This document shows, in pieces, positions 49,544 through 59,684 of a stretch of 64,000 bases of DNA. A program made the position numbers and the translations under genes. Source of the stretch: Amorphophallus konjac (lineage: Eukaryota; Streptophyta; Magnoliopsida; Alismatales; Araceae); NCBI GenBank assembly GCA_022559845.1, contig CM040118.1:230749224-230813223 (forward strand). Reading direction: 5' to 3'. Numbering within the stretch: position 1 is the stretch's first letter; each line of letters starts with the position of its first letter. The notes below the pieces were generated by a model that made no database searches, was not told the origin of the DNA, and was given only the letters and a program-made list of their open reading frames with translations.

Positions 49544-50233
49544 TCCTCCCCAACTTCAAGGAATTTGGTCCCCAAATTCGTCGATCGCCATTAGCTATTC
49601 AAATAGTTAAACTAAGATGATCTTATCTATTCAAAATAACATGTTAATCATACAACTAATGGAATGCAAAAGAATTTTACTATAGTTAAGGATGAGAGAG
49701 AATGATACCTTATATAATTCCTTATTTGATAGAAGTCAGTTCCAATTCTCCTTGTGTTTTTGCTTGTGGAAGCAGCTTAGGGCAATTAGCCATTATATGA
49801 TTTTTATGTTTGCAACGAAGACACACTCTGCTCCTTCGCCAGCACTCCTTGATTAGATGACCAAATTTGTGACAGTAAAAATATTTCATTTGCGAAAGGT
49901 TATTATTTTTCTTCTTATTACTTCGAATTTCTTTACAACGGACTCGCCACCTTTTAACGGAACTGGACCTTAGCTTACTCGTGGACCCTCTCGCTTTCAT
50001 GTCAAAAAAAGCTTAAATACTTGTAAAAATAATTATAAGGTTAAAAATTTTATTATCCTTATGCATCATGCTACGCAATCTTATACATATTTTATTACTT
50101 AACCCGAGGCACTACCTAATCTCACCAGGTGACAAGAATGGATGACACAGGTCACACAACCTATTACTTAGGGTAACCTATACTTATGGACAAGAACCTA
50201 GGACTCAAACAACCGGGGCTCTGATACCACTTC
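49544..50233 (-). other. Element C internal region (690 bp)
   Basis: It holds a PPT at 49544-49560 (minus strand), a short Gag relic (49722-50000) and a leader with the PBS at about 50217-50229 (TGGTATCAGAGCC on the minus strand). The leader keeps words of the element A leader. About 4 kb of gag-pol is missing compared with A and B. Confidence 0.85.
49722..50000 (-). CDS. Mini-Gag: zinc-knuckle remnant of element C
   Basis: An intact 92-codon frame starting MKARGSTSKLRSSS. The N-terminal half is basic (SVKRWRVRCKEIRSNKKK). Two retroviral-type knuckles follow. The first reads YFYCHKFGHLIKEC: its first Cys has become Tyr. The second, CLRCKHKNHIMANC, is complete. After it come PKLLPQ and the stop. 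The Gag capsid domain, protease, RT and integrase are missing. It could be a chance-open deletion remnant or a small RNA-binding protein kept by the element. The sequence alone does not decide. Confidence 0.55.
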   Translation of the reverse strand: MKARGSTSKLRSSSVKRWRVRCKEIRSNKKKNNNLSQMKYFYCHKFGHLIKECWRRSRVCLRCKHKNHIMANCPKLLPQAKTQGELELTSIK

Positions 50234-52556
50234 TATCACGCCCCGAGCCGATAGCAGCGGGAAGCATTGCTCGGAACGTGGCAGCAAAACAGTCAGGTTA
50301 ATTAGAGTAACACAATAACTAATGAAGAATAATAGCAAAGATATATAGAGGCCATTAATTTTAGATAAAAATAATTTTATTGATATTGAGAATTTATGTT
50401 TATAAATCTGACTCAATTGTTACAATAATAGATTCAATAAAAGAAAATAAGGGAAAGAGAATAACAAGACTCACTACACTTAGCTAGACTCAAGAAATAA
50501 AAAGACTCAGGTCTCTATGTTCCAGGTTCACTCGATCATGCTGACCCGTTTCCAGTTTCAAGCGTCCATCTACCGCGTTACCTGAAAAATGTTAAAGTAG
50601 GGAGTGAGGGAGAAGCTCAGTAGGAATTACACTCTAACATCAGGCAACATTTAAGTAATTAATCATTTTCAAGAATGTATAAATAATGCGAGAAACTCAA
50701 ATAAAGCAAACTAGTAACCAACAAGATCAGAAGATAATCGATAGATAAATGGAAAGGAATATTGCAAGTCGAGATATCAAGCACCATTAACAAGAACTTT
50801 CCAATGAATGGCTATGTATCAAGTCAAGTCAAGTCACGCAAGCAAGTACTTCACGCATTCAAGCATGTATAGCAAATATCACGAGAGTGTAGAATGTCAT
50901 AGACTTAACACGCTAGATAGTACTCGGTGACAATGCCATACCTAGTCATTCATCTCCCCGGGGCACAAGTACACTTTGGGTGCTCCTCCAAAGACCAGAC
51001 TGGGCCCTTTATAAAGATTGCCTTGACATTGATTGGTTAGATCAGAGATCCCACGAAATCTAGACATCTACAATATTTAATGGCCAAGAGTTCCAAGGTC
51101 AAGCTATGTAGCAAAAGATGATATATGTAGGAAAAGAAATTCTTGAAGGATTTCAAAGGATAAGCTCTTTAACGAGAAAGAATACTCATACATAAGTCAT
51201 TATAGGGAATGACTTGCAAGGAAAGGATTACGCTGTAGACCCATCAAGGTCACATTCTCGGGATAGAATAGCCTGGAGAGGCTAAAGGGAATAATCATTC
51301 AATCAAACCACGAAATCACAAATCCGGAAAAATTGGCTATGAGGCGGTCAAGGAACAACCGCAATCAACATAAAAATGTTCTATACTGGACCGCTAGAGT
51401 CGTTATTGGGCCAAAGAATGTAGCCCAACTAGTCTGAAGAAAACGGTCTTGGTGATGACCGCAAGGGTTGGTCTGCGGTCCAGGGCATGACCGCATGCAG
51501 GCCCAGGCAGATAGCCATACGAACTTGGTTTGCCTCACATAAAAATCACGAGTCGACAGGTACATGCTTTGATGGTACAACCTGCCCGGCGTCCTAGTGG
51601 GAATCCCAGGCTCATGGGGTCTTACGGAGGCCTTGAAACAAGAATACCTAGCCGACGAAAGGAGTATCCGACGGAGAGGTACTCATGTTCATGAAATTAG
51701 GCTTATAAACAAGCGGAAAATGAATGTGATCGGTCCAGTCATTTCTACTAGAGTGTATGACTTTAACACAATTCTGAACCATTCATAATAGAAGTGAACG
51801 TAAGACCAATTCCATTTATAAAGCATTAATCTACTTCCTTTTCAAATACAAGAAAGATTGGATAGAACAATTATAAGAAAGAGAGTTAAACTAAATTCAT
51901 ATATTTCATAAACCCTTGTTTTAGTGCGTTAATACCATGTAATTGGCCTGACCAACAAGCTGTTTAACAAGACAAAGCATGCCGGGATGATCAATACACT
52001 TTACTGCAACAGGGGTGAAAACGGTCATAGAACAGGACGCCAGAGGCAATAAGCGGTCAAGAGAAGGGCCGCTTACGTACTGGAAAGCCCCTTTTCATTT
52101 TATAATTCGCTGGCCAGAAATGGTCTATCGTTGGGCCACTAGACCATGGAAAACGGTCTATCGTACGACCGCTAGTCGCCTGGCGGTCCCTGGAATGATC
52201 GTTTCTTCCAACCCGAGCCCAAAAACGTGAAAACAAGACACCGATCCAATAAAAGCATGATTAAAATATAGATATGGCATGAAAATTAGGCTATTTACTG
52301 TCAAAATGTTGGTAACTTAAAAACGTACATCATGGCATGGTCAATTTAAGGATTCCACTACGATTACTTGATGTAAACTAAACAGGAAGAACGTGAGTAA
52401 ACACTCTAATTTCATGCTCTACATAAAACTAGGAGTACGCCCAAATTAGACTACCAAAATTGGGCAAATTGGACTCAAAAGAAAGCTAAGGACGAGATCT
52501 ATCTATCTATGTTATTTAATTAGATTGGGCATGGGAGAAACCTACCGATCTGGATA
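50234..52556 (-). mobile_element. Element C right (5') LTR, truncated
   Basis: Starts TATCACGCCCCGAGCCG (left LTR: TGTCACGTCCCG) and aligns with 44618 to about 46935. It stops at ACCGATCTGGATAGA and joins the last 39 bp of the TE2 LTR. The hairpin array at 51340-52208 and the module at 51577-51675 are present. Several stems are better preserved than in the left LTR (e.g. GCATGACCGCATGC near 51484, GTACGACCGCTAG near 52163). Confidence 0.85.
51340..52208. repeat. Hairpin array in the C right LTR
   Basis: The same inverted repeats as 45725-46586, with different single-base changes in the stems. Confidence 0.8.
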
Positions 52557-52595
52557 GAAATAACTCAATTTGTAAGCTATAAACGGGTGTCAACA
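52557..52595 (-). mobile_element. TE2 right LTR, last fragment
   Basis: 39 bp, AATAACTCAATTTG to GGGTGTCAACA, matching the left LTR from about 5247. The TSD CTCCC follows at 52596-52600. Confidence 0.85.
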
Positions 52596-52812
52596 CTCCC
52601 AAGATCAGATCGGGCCCTATATGCGCCAGCATTGCGTCATTTATATATTTTCAGACATCCACTATAGTTTATAGCCAATAGAGTTCCAAAGGAATAAGCC
52701 ATTATAGGATGATAAGGTAGATTCCACAGAATTAAAGAGTTCAAGGATAGAACTTGAACAAGGATGACATCCCGATAAATCGTATGAAAAACCATGACAC
52801 ATCATGAAACTG

Positions 52813-53965
52813 GGTAATTGGCGTCCACTCAGATAGCTATCAATTACAGAAGTAGCGTCCACTGTGGTGGTCGTTGCTCATTCCTGTGAACAGTACAGGC
52901 ACGAAGAATTAGTGTCCATATCACAGCCGCTAAATCAATAATCTGCGCCCACTAGCTGGTCGCCAATTCCTTTTGGCATCAAAGTCATGGTCGTAGTTTC
53001 CAGACAAAAATAGACTTCTCAAAAGAGGCCAGAAACATCACTCTATGAGGGCTAAAGCATCACGTTTCTTTAGAGTGACGTGACAATCAATTGGTTCCAA
53101 AGTTTTTAGGGGACAACCAACTCGGTTGCTTTGAGAGAATCCAAGGCTAGCGGAGATTTACGGAGGTCTCAATGAAGAAAGCACCAGTCCAAACGAAGGA
53201 ATCATCACCAAGAGTTAGTGTGTAGGCATAAAATAACGTGAAACAGGGACTCTATCCACGGACTGGGATAAGAGAGCCAGTAGACCCGCGATATGGATCA
53301 AGAAATCCAATGAAAACTATGAGGCAAGAAATAGCGACCACTCAGATGGCGCTATTTAAATGTGCAACTTTTCCTAATGTCGTTAAATCAATAATTTTCA
53401 GGAATTTTATCAATTTCCACAAGAATGGGTGACCCTTCAGAAAGGTGTCATATCTTTAAATAGCGACCACTTGATGGTCGTTAATTCATATTTTCTGTAT
53501 TATTTTCCTTTTTAAAATAAATAACAAGAATCAACAACTCTATTTAGAGGCGCTATATCATGAATGGACGGCTGGTCAAACAGTCGCTCATTCTTTACTG
53601 TGTACAGGTTATAAAGTATTAGGCATGTACTTTTAAGACAGAAAGCACTATTCATTTCTACGAATTGAACATGAATAGTAGCATATTGACGTTTATAGAG
53701 GATTTTAAGAAACTGAAGACATGATCAAGTAGAGAAAAATATGATTAATACAAAAATATGCATATCATGTTTCTCAGATACATGGTTTCATAGTTATTTA
53801 ATTTTAAAACATGAGTTAATTATTAATTACACTAAAAGAATCTACGACAGAGTGATGGTTGCTCATTAACTGGTGGCTAGAGGACAGTCACCAATTCAAG
53901 AATTGGCGCCGATGCACACGGGGGCTCAATAATAGGCGACCACTTCTCTGGTCGTTGTTTCCCAT
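52813..53965. repeat. Hairpin array in the B LTR (GCGACCA/TGGTCG)
   Basis: About ten imperfect inverted repeats, near 52820, 52853, 52910, 52944, 53332, 53459, 53551, 53905 and 53934. Examples are ATAGCGACCACTCAGATGGCGCTAT and GCGACCACTTCTCTGGTCGTT. The words are related to those of A (CGACC/GGTCG), but the loops differ. Confidence 0.75.
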
Positions 53966-54442
53966 GCAACAGAAACAAAAACAAACTATGAAAACTCCAG
54001 AGTAGTTACCTTATAAATATGAGGAAGAGATGGTGATAGAACTATCCATGCATGCAAAGCTATTTACTATCATCTTGGGCTTCATTTCTTGAGAAAACCT
54101 ACCTTTTGGGTGGATTGACAACGACGAGCATGTACAAGAGAGAAAGAATAAGAGCAGCAGCAGTCGACAATAGCAACTGCAGCACGACGGAAGAAGAAGG
54201 AGCAAGGCTCCTTCACTGTAGCAGCAAAATATGAAGGACACAGCCCTTCTTCTTCGCGCATGATAGCAGGAGGATGAAGAGGACGACGACGACAGCAACA
54301 CAGCAAGAGGAAGACGTAGTAGAGAAAGGACGAAGAAATCCTTTCTTCACACACGGTCGTAGTCACAAGAGGAGAACGACGTCAACGTAACCGAGCTCCT
54401 TAGAACGCTACAATAGCCTTTAGCCCGTTCGACGGAGGGCGT

Positions 54443-54452
54443 TATTTATAGG
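54443..54452 (-). promoter_or_regulatory. TATA box of the B 3' LTR
   Basis: CCTATAAATAAC on the minus strand, an excellent consensus match in element orientation. Confidence 0.6.
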
Positions 54453-54919
54453 GAGAGATCCTAATAGAGGCTTTACGGTTCCTAATCGGATTAAATTCCC
54501 ACGTGAGAATCCTAATAAAATTAGAACTTCCTCATCGGGTTCCACGCATGATCGAACGTGATAAAGGTTTGGGGTTTTATAAATCAACCCTTCTAATATA
54601 TGTATATGCACATATATCCCATGCTACTTTCTTATGCAGGAGGGTTATGGCTAAAGACCCAATATGTATATATGTATCCTTTGTAAGGCTACGTAAAAGG
54701 GTTTAAGGTTTGGCCCATTAGACTTATTGGGTTGGGTTTTAACCAAAGTGTTATATATATATATATATATATATTTTTCTACTTCTTTACCTAGCTCATA
54801 AGGCCCATTTTGCCCTTCAAAGGGTTTGAGTTAAGCTTTTATTTTTCATTTAGATTTCTTTCTTTTGACTTATTTTTAGTCTATTTTCTATTATTCAAAC
54901 ATTTATTCGGGGTTCTACA

Positions 54920-54941
54920 CCCTCCCCCACTTAAAAGAATT
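54920..54941 (-). other. Element B polypurine tract
   Basis: The minus strand reads TTTAAGTGGGGGAGGG before the LTR start TGTAGAACCCC. Confidence 0.8.
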
Positions 54942-54989
54942 TGGTCCCCAAATATAATTTCATATAGACTTGGAAGGTGTAGAGTACTT

Positions 54990-57240
54990 ACAATTTTGAA
55001 ATAAGTCGGGGAATCTTTTCATCATAGATTCTTCAGTCTCCCATGTGACTTCTCATTCGAGATTCATGTTCCATTGAATCTTCACCATAGGGATCGTCTT
55101 GTTCCTTAGCATGTGAACCTCGCGAGCTAGGATCCTTAAGTGTCTTTGTTCATAAGTAAGATCCTTTTGTATTACCAGATTATTATGCTCTATGACGTGG
55201 GATAGATCATGAACATATTTCTTGAGCATAGACACATGGAACACATTATGGACTTCGGATAACTGTGGTGGCAAGGCAATCCGGTAGGCAACCTCGCCAA
55301 CTCTTTCTAGCACTTCAAAGGGACCGATATACCTTGGTGTAAGCTTGCCCTTAACACCAAATCTTCTAATACCTCATCCTGGGGAAACCGTAAGAAAGAC
55401 GTGATCTCTAACTTGGAACTCGAGGTCTCTCCTTCTAGTATCGGCTTAAGTCTTTTGTCTAGACTGAGCCATCTGAAGTCTTTCTCTAACGATTTGAATC
55501 TTCTCGGTAGTATCCCTTACCATGTCTGGTCCTAAAAGTTGCTTTTCGCCAACTTCATTCCAGCATAGTGGTGAGCGGCAACTCCTTCCATATAGTGCCT
55601 CAAATGGTGCCATTTGAATGCTCGCCTGGTAGCGGTTATTATAAGCAAACTCGACCAGGGGTCGATGATCATGCCAGCTTCTGCCAAAATCAATCACACA
55701 AGCCCATAGCATGTCTTCCATGACTTGATTGGTTCTCTCGGTCTGACCATCTGTTTGAGGATGAAAAGCAGTACTAAAGTTGAGTCTTATCCCCAACGAA
55801 TGTTGTAGACCCTTCTAGAAATGAGAAGTGAAGCGCGGGTCTCGGTCAGACATGATTGAAACGCGAACTCCATGCAGTCTAACGACTTCTTGGATGTACA
55901 AGGTGGCTTGAACATCAACCGACCATCAGCTCTTTATAGGCAGGAAGTGTGCCGACTTGGTCAATCGATCTATGATAACCCATATTCCATCATGTCCGCC
56001 TTTAGATTTAGACATACCCATGATAAAATTCTTGCTGATATCTTCCCACTCCCACTTGGGAATGTCTAGAGGATGTAACTTACCAGCAGACTTTTACTGT
56101 TCTGCCTTGACTTGCTGTCATGTGAGACAATGAGAAACGATGTCTGCTACCTCCCTTTTCATGTTGGGCCACCAAAAGGTCCGTTTCAAGTCCTAGTACA
56201 TCTTGGTAGACCCGGGATGAATTGTGTACCTTGATCGGGGAACTTCGTCTAAGATTTTCTTCTTCAACTCCGGGCAGTCCGGTACACAAGTCCTTTCTCG
56301 AAATAATAATCTTTCATCTGATGCTAGTTTGAAATCGGGTTGTTCTTCTAGCTTGCCCTTTATTTCCACTAACACCGGGTCGTTGTCTTGAAGTTCATTG
56401 ATCTCAGAGAGTAAATCCAGTTGTATCCTCATGTGTGATAGAGTAATACACCCTTTCTCCTTGTCCATGCTTATATCAAGTTTAGAGAATTGCTCTAACA
56501 TCTTCCATTCTCGTATCATACAGTTGGCCAATAATGCTCTCGGCTTTCGACTAAGGGCATCTGTTACGGGATTACCCTTTCTAGGATGGTATTGTATTGT
56601 GAAGTTGAAGTCCTTGAGATACTCTAGCCAACATCTTTGTCTTATGTTCAATTCCTTTTGGGAGAATAATTACTTGAGACTGTTGTGATCGGAGTACATG
56701 GTGAATTGTTCTCCATAGAGATAGTGTCTCAAGATCTTTAAAGCAAATACTACTGCGGCCAGCTCTAAGTTGTGCATCGGGTTATTCTCCCCGTGATTCT
56801 TCAATTTCCAGGATAAGTAAGCAATGATCTTCCCTTGTTGCATTAAGACACATCCGAGGCCAATGCCAGATGCATCGGTATATACCTCGAATTTCTCTCC
56901 TTCGGTTGGTAATGCCAAGATTGGAGCAGTTGTCAGATGGTCTTTCAAGGATTGAAAGCTTCTCTCACAATCTTCATTCCACTTAGAAGGAATCTCTTGC
57001 GGGTTAGCCTAGTAAGAGGAACAGTGATCTTGGAGATGTCCTTTATAAATCACCGGTAATAGCCAGCCAGACCCAAGAAGCTACGGATCACGGTAGCGTT
57101 AGTAGGTCTTTCCCAATTCTTTACAGCCTCGACTTTTGACAGATCAACAGAAATTCCATCCTTTGAGATCACATGTCCTAAGAAAGATACCTCCTCAAGC
57201 CAGAAATCACATTTACTAAGCTTGGCATAAAGTTGATTCT
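54990..57240 (-). pseudogene. pol: Element B pol, second half (end of RT, RNase H, integrase, chromodomain)
   Basis: Minus-strand pieces between stops: the end of the RT and connection region (about 57240-56990), RNase H (56948-56670; [10 protein letters not shown]), the region before the integrase and its zinc finger (56651-56193), the integrase core (55796-55446, FHPQTDGQTERTNQ) and GPF/Y plus chromodomain (55313 to about 54990, VTWETEESM). Nearest relative in the window is element A, but with many more substitutions and stops. The part between the pieces is recognisable at protein level, so the loss is by point mutation, not by large deletion. Confidence 0.85.
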
Positions 57241-57250
57241 TCCTTAGTAT

Positions 57251-58126
57251 TTACAATGCAGTCCTCAAATGTTCTTCATGATCTTCCTCAGTCTTTGAAT
57301 ATATCAATATATCATCAATGAAAACCACTACGAATTGATCTAGATGAGGCCTGAATATGTTGTTCATCGACTGCATAAAGGCTGCAGGGGCATTTGTTAG
57401 TTCAAAAGGTATAACAGTAAATTCGTAATGCCCATACCTGCTCCGAAATGCCATCTTGTGAATATCCTCATCCTTGATCCTTAATTGGTGATATCCGGAC
57501 CTGAGATCAATCTTCGAGAAATATTTGGCTCCAGATATCTGATCAAATAATTTATCGATCCTCGGCAGTAGATACTTGTTCTTGATGGTAAGGTGGTTCA
57601 ACTGCCGATAATTGATGCAAAGTCTCATCGATCCATCCTTCTTCTTTACAAATAGTACAGGTGCTCCCCATGGGGAAGTACTCGGCCTGATGAATCCTTT
57701 CTTCAAAAGCTCCATTTATTGTTCTTTTTATTCCTTTAGCTCGGCGGGGGACATTCTATAAGGTGTCTTAGAAATTGACCCAGCACCAGGGACAAGGTCG
57801 ATGGTGAAAGCCACTTCTCTTTGTGAAGGTAATCCGGGAAAATCTTTCAAAAACACATCGGGAAACTCCCGAACCACGCAGATGTCTTCTATCTTGGACT
57901 CCTTAACTTTTGTGGCAGACACAAATGCTATGAAAGTCACACACCCCTTTTTTAAGAGCTTACTAGCTCGGAGGGCCGAAATAAGGGGTGATTTGTTTTG
58001 ACTCTGAGGACTAGTGTAGAAAAATTTCGGGAATTCCTTAAAAGTTACCTTGCCATTTCGGCAATCTATAACTGCCTTGTGTGTGGATAGCCAATCAGCT
58101 CCTAGTATGACATCATACTCGTCCAA
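57251..58126 (-). pseudogene. pol: Element B pol, first half (protease end and RT)
   Basis: 58126-57728 holds the protease end ([10 protein letters not shown]) and the linker ([18 protein letters not shown]). 57715-57251 holds RT ([13 protein letters not shown] start, [19 protein letters not shown], catalytic FIDDIL). Two stops separate them where A reads ELKEQLME. The catalytic Asp pair is intact. PFGLTNAP has become PFELTNAP. Confidence 0.88.
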
Positions 58127-59353
58127 ATCTAGGCATATCAGGCCGGCATGTAGATTTTTTTATTTTACCATAACATCACATTTTGGGTAATGATGTGAAA
58201 TCTCGGATTCGTTTCCGAGTGGAGTGGAAATAACTAAATCTATCCATTCCGGTTCCATAGGTAATGGATCAACAAATCTTTTGGAAACAAAAGAATGAGT
58301 CGCTTCGGTATCAAACAAGACACGAGCAGACTTAGAACAAATCTTTAATGTACCTTCCACAAGTCCACCTTCATCTTACTTCGCCTCTTGAAGAGCTTGG
58401 AGACGGCCTTGCTTCCTTGCCAGGCGCTTCTCATCGTTGGCTTGATCATTAAGTAAGGGACAATCGGGAATCTGGTGATCACGGCTCCTGTATCAGAGAC
58501 ATGCTCCCAATCATCTCCAGCACTCCTCAACCTTATGGCTGGCCTTGTCACAATGCTTGCACACCTCTTTGGAAGGTGTGGTAGTAATAGAAAAGGGCTT
58601 GCTACCCTTCTTGATCTTCTTCTCTTGGGAGGAATCTCCTCCACTACTAGTTCTCTTCTTATTGATGGTCGACTTGAATGAGCTAGAGCTTGTAACGTTC
58701 TCCTTCTTGTCTTTCGCACGGATCCGATCGGACAGCTCCGTGGTGTCTTCTAGTAGTTGTGCGTGCCTTATCATCTCCGAATAGATTTGAATGTCCATTG
58801 GCGCTAGTTGGGCAATATATTACGGTCGAAGCCCATTAAGAAATCTTTGAGCCTTCATCTTCTCGGTACACACTAGATGTGGTGCATACCTTGATAGCAT
58901 AGAGAATTGGGCCTCATACTCGGCCACTGAGAGAGTCCATTGCTTGAGTGCGGCGAATTCCATGGACTTCTTTTCTTGGATATGTTCTGAGAAGTATTTG
59001 TTATTGTAATATTCTACGAATTCACCCCACGTGACGTGGTCATGTGGTAAAGTAGCTTCAACCGACTCCCACCAAAATCGGGCATCCCGTTCTAGTTGGA
59101 AAGTCCCTAGTAGAACCTTCTCCTCGTCTGTGCATTGCATTACACGGAATATCATTTCTATTTCTTTGATCCAATTCTCGGCGTTGTCGGGGTCGGACGA
59201 GCTGGTGAACTTCGGCGGATTCATATTGCGAAAGCTTCGATGGAGATCTCCTACTCCACGATTCGCACCGCCCTGCGCCACTTATTGTAGCGCCTGGGTA
59301 AGACCTTGGACAGTGTGTTGCATATCACGCCACTGAGCATGTTTGGCAGCCAT
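58127..59353 (-). pseudogene. gag: Element B gag and protease start
   Basis: Start ATG at 59351-59353 (MAAKHAQW). A TAA at about 59282 replaces a Gln codon. The Gag core is in 59281-58820, another stop follows (58817), then come the zinc knuckles (58798-58511: CKHCDKASHKVEEC complete; the second has lost Cys and carries a stop). The protease active site at about 58310 reads DTE instead of DTG. The Gag is homologous to that of A over its whole length. Confidence 0.87.
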
Positions 59354-59504
59354 AGTCCTACAAGGTGTTAAATAACCACATTAATAATTGAGTAACCAAG
59401 GGTCTTATATTCTTAAGTCAACTTAACCATGGCTTTACCCATCTCACCGGGTAAAAGATATAAACCTATCCTTGGACTTGGTTTCCTAGGAATTGAAAAT
59501 CCTA

Positions 59505-59517
59505 GGATCTGATACCA
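59505..59517 (-). other. Element B primer-binding site
   Basis: The minus strand reads TGGTATCAGATCC, initiator-Met type with one change (AGAGCC to AGATCC). Confidence 0.8.
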
Positions 59518-59525
59518 CAAAAACT

Positions 59526-59684
59526 ATCATGCCCCGAGAGTGGAAGGAACCCAGTATGTGTGACGAGTTTATATCGATCATGTCAATCAGAGCATAAGGA
59601 ATTCGACATATAGACAGAGCGCGCAAAAGTAGAGATAATAAACTAAATCCTTTATTTCATTAATAACTTCAAGATAATCCAATT
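59526..59684 (-). mobile_element. Element B 5' LTR, first fragment
   Basis: TATCATGCCCCG to GATAATCCAATT, aligned with 3024-3186. The first dinucleotide has changed from TG to TA. It is cut by element E. CAATT (59680-59684) is the probable left TSD of E. Confidence 0.88.

Larger units (their letters stand above)
44618..52556 (-). mobile_element. Element C: Tekay-like gypsy derivative with a 690-bp internal region
   Basis: Left LTR 44618-49543 (about 3.3 kb without its LINE insert), internal 49544-50233, right LTR from 50234, broken off at about 52556. On the minus strand the PPT (GAAGTTGGGGAGGA) abuts the left LTR at 49544, and the initiator-Met PBS is at about 50217-50229. Only a Gag zinc-knuckle relic lies inside. 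The last part of the right LTR and about 330 bp of the TE2 LTR are missing at the 52556 junction, so no TSD can be read. Confidence 0.85.
3780..52595 (-). mobile_element. TE2: Tat/Ogre-like gypsy element without pol
   Basis: A 5-bp TSD CTCCC flanks it (3775-3779 and 52596-52600), and the B LTR reads on across the gap. The left LTR is 3780-5284. The right LTR begins at 40698 (TGTAGATATTTT) and ends at 52595 (GGGTGTCAACA), broken by D and C. The PPT (minus strand of about 5285-5300) places the 3' LTR on the left, so the element is minus-strand. Without the nested inserts the internal region is about 8.2 kb. It has a Gag region near the 5' side and no RT, RNase H or integrase that I can recognise. 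The type resembles a large retrotransposon derivative or a gag-only element. No initiator-Met PBS is seen next to 40697. Confidence 0.8.
52601..54919 (-). mobile_element. Element B 3' LTR, second fragment
   Basis: Resumes with AAGATCAGATCGGGCCCTATATGCGCC, the continuation of 3779 as judged against the A LTR, and ends GGGGTTCTACA. It holds the TTACGGAGGTC module (53103-53205), a hairpin array (52813-53965), a (TA)n run (about 54750-54773) and a TATA box on the minus strand (54443-54452). Confidence 0.9.
3024..59684 (-). mobile_element. Element B: Tekay-like Ty3/gypsy retrotransposon, host of the nest
   Basis: Minus-strand LTR retrotransposon. Its 3' LTR is 3024-3779 plus 52601-54919 (3075 bp when the insert is ignored), split by TE2. 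The internal region is 54920-59525. The 5' LTR starts at 59526 and is interrupted at 59684 by element E. The two LTR copies match from their first base (TGTCACGTCCCG against TATCATGCCCCG) to AAGATAATCCAATT, where E begins. A PBS for initiator-Met tRNA (minus strand of 59505-59517) and a PPT (about 54920-54940) flank the coding region. B is the oldest layer and carries many stop codons. Confidence 0.85.

Noticed and set aside
59526..59684. B 5' LTR as a truncated fragment
   Set aside because: It stops exactly at the TGATG start of the E LTR after a plausible TSD, so interruption is more likely than truncation.
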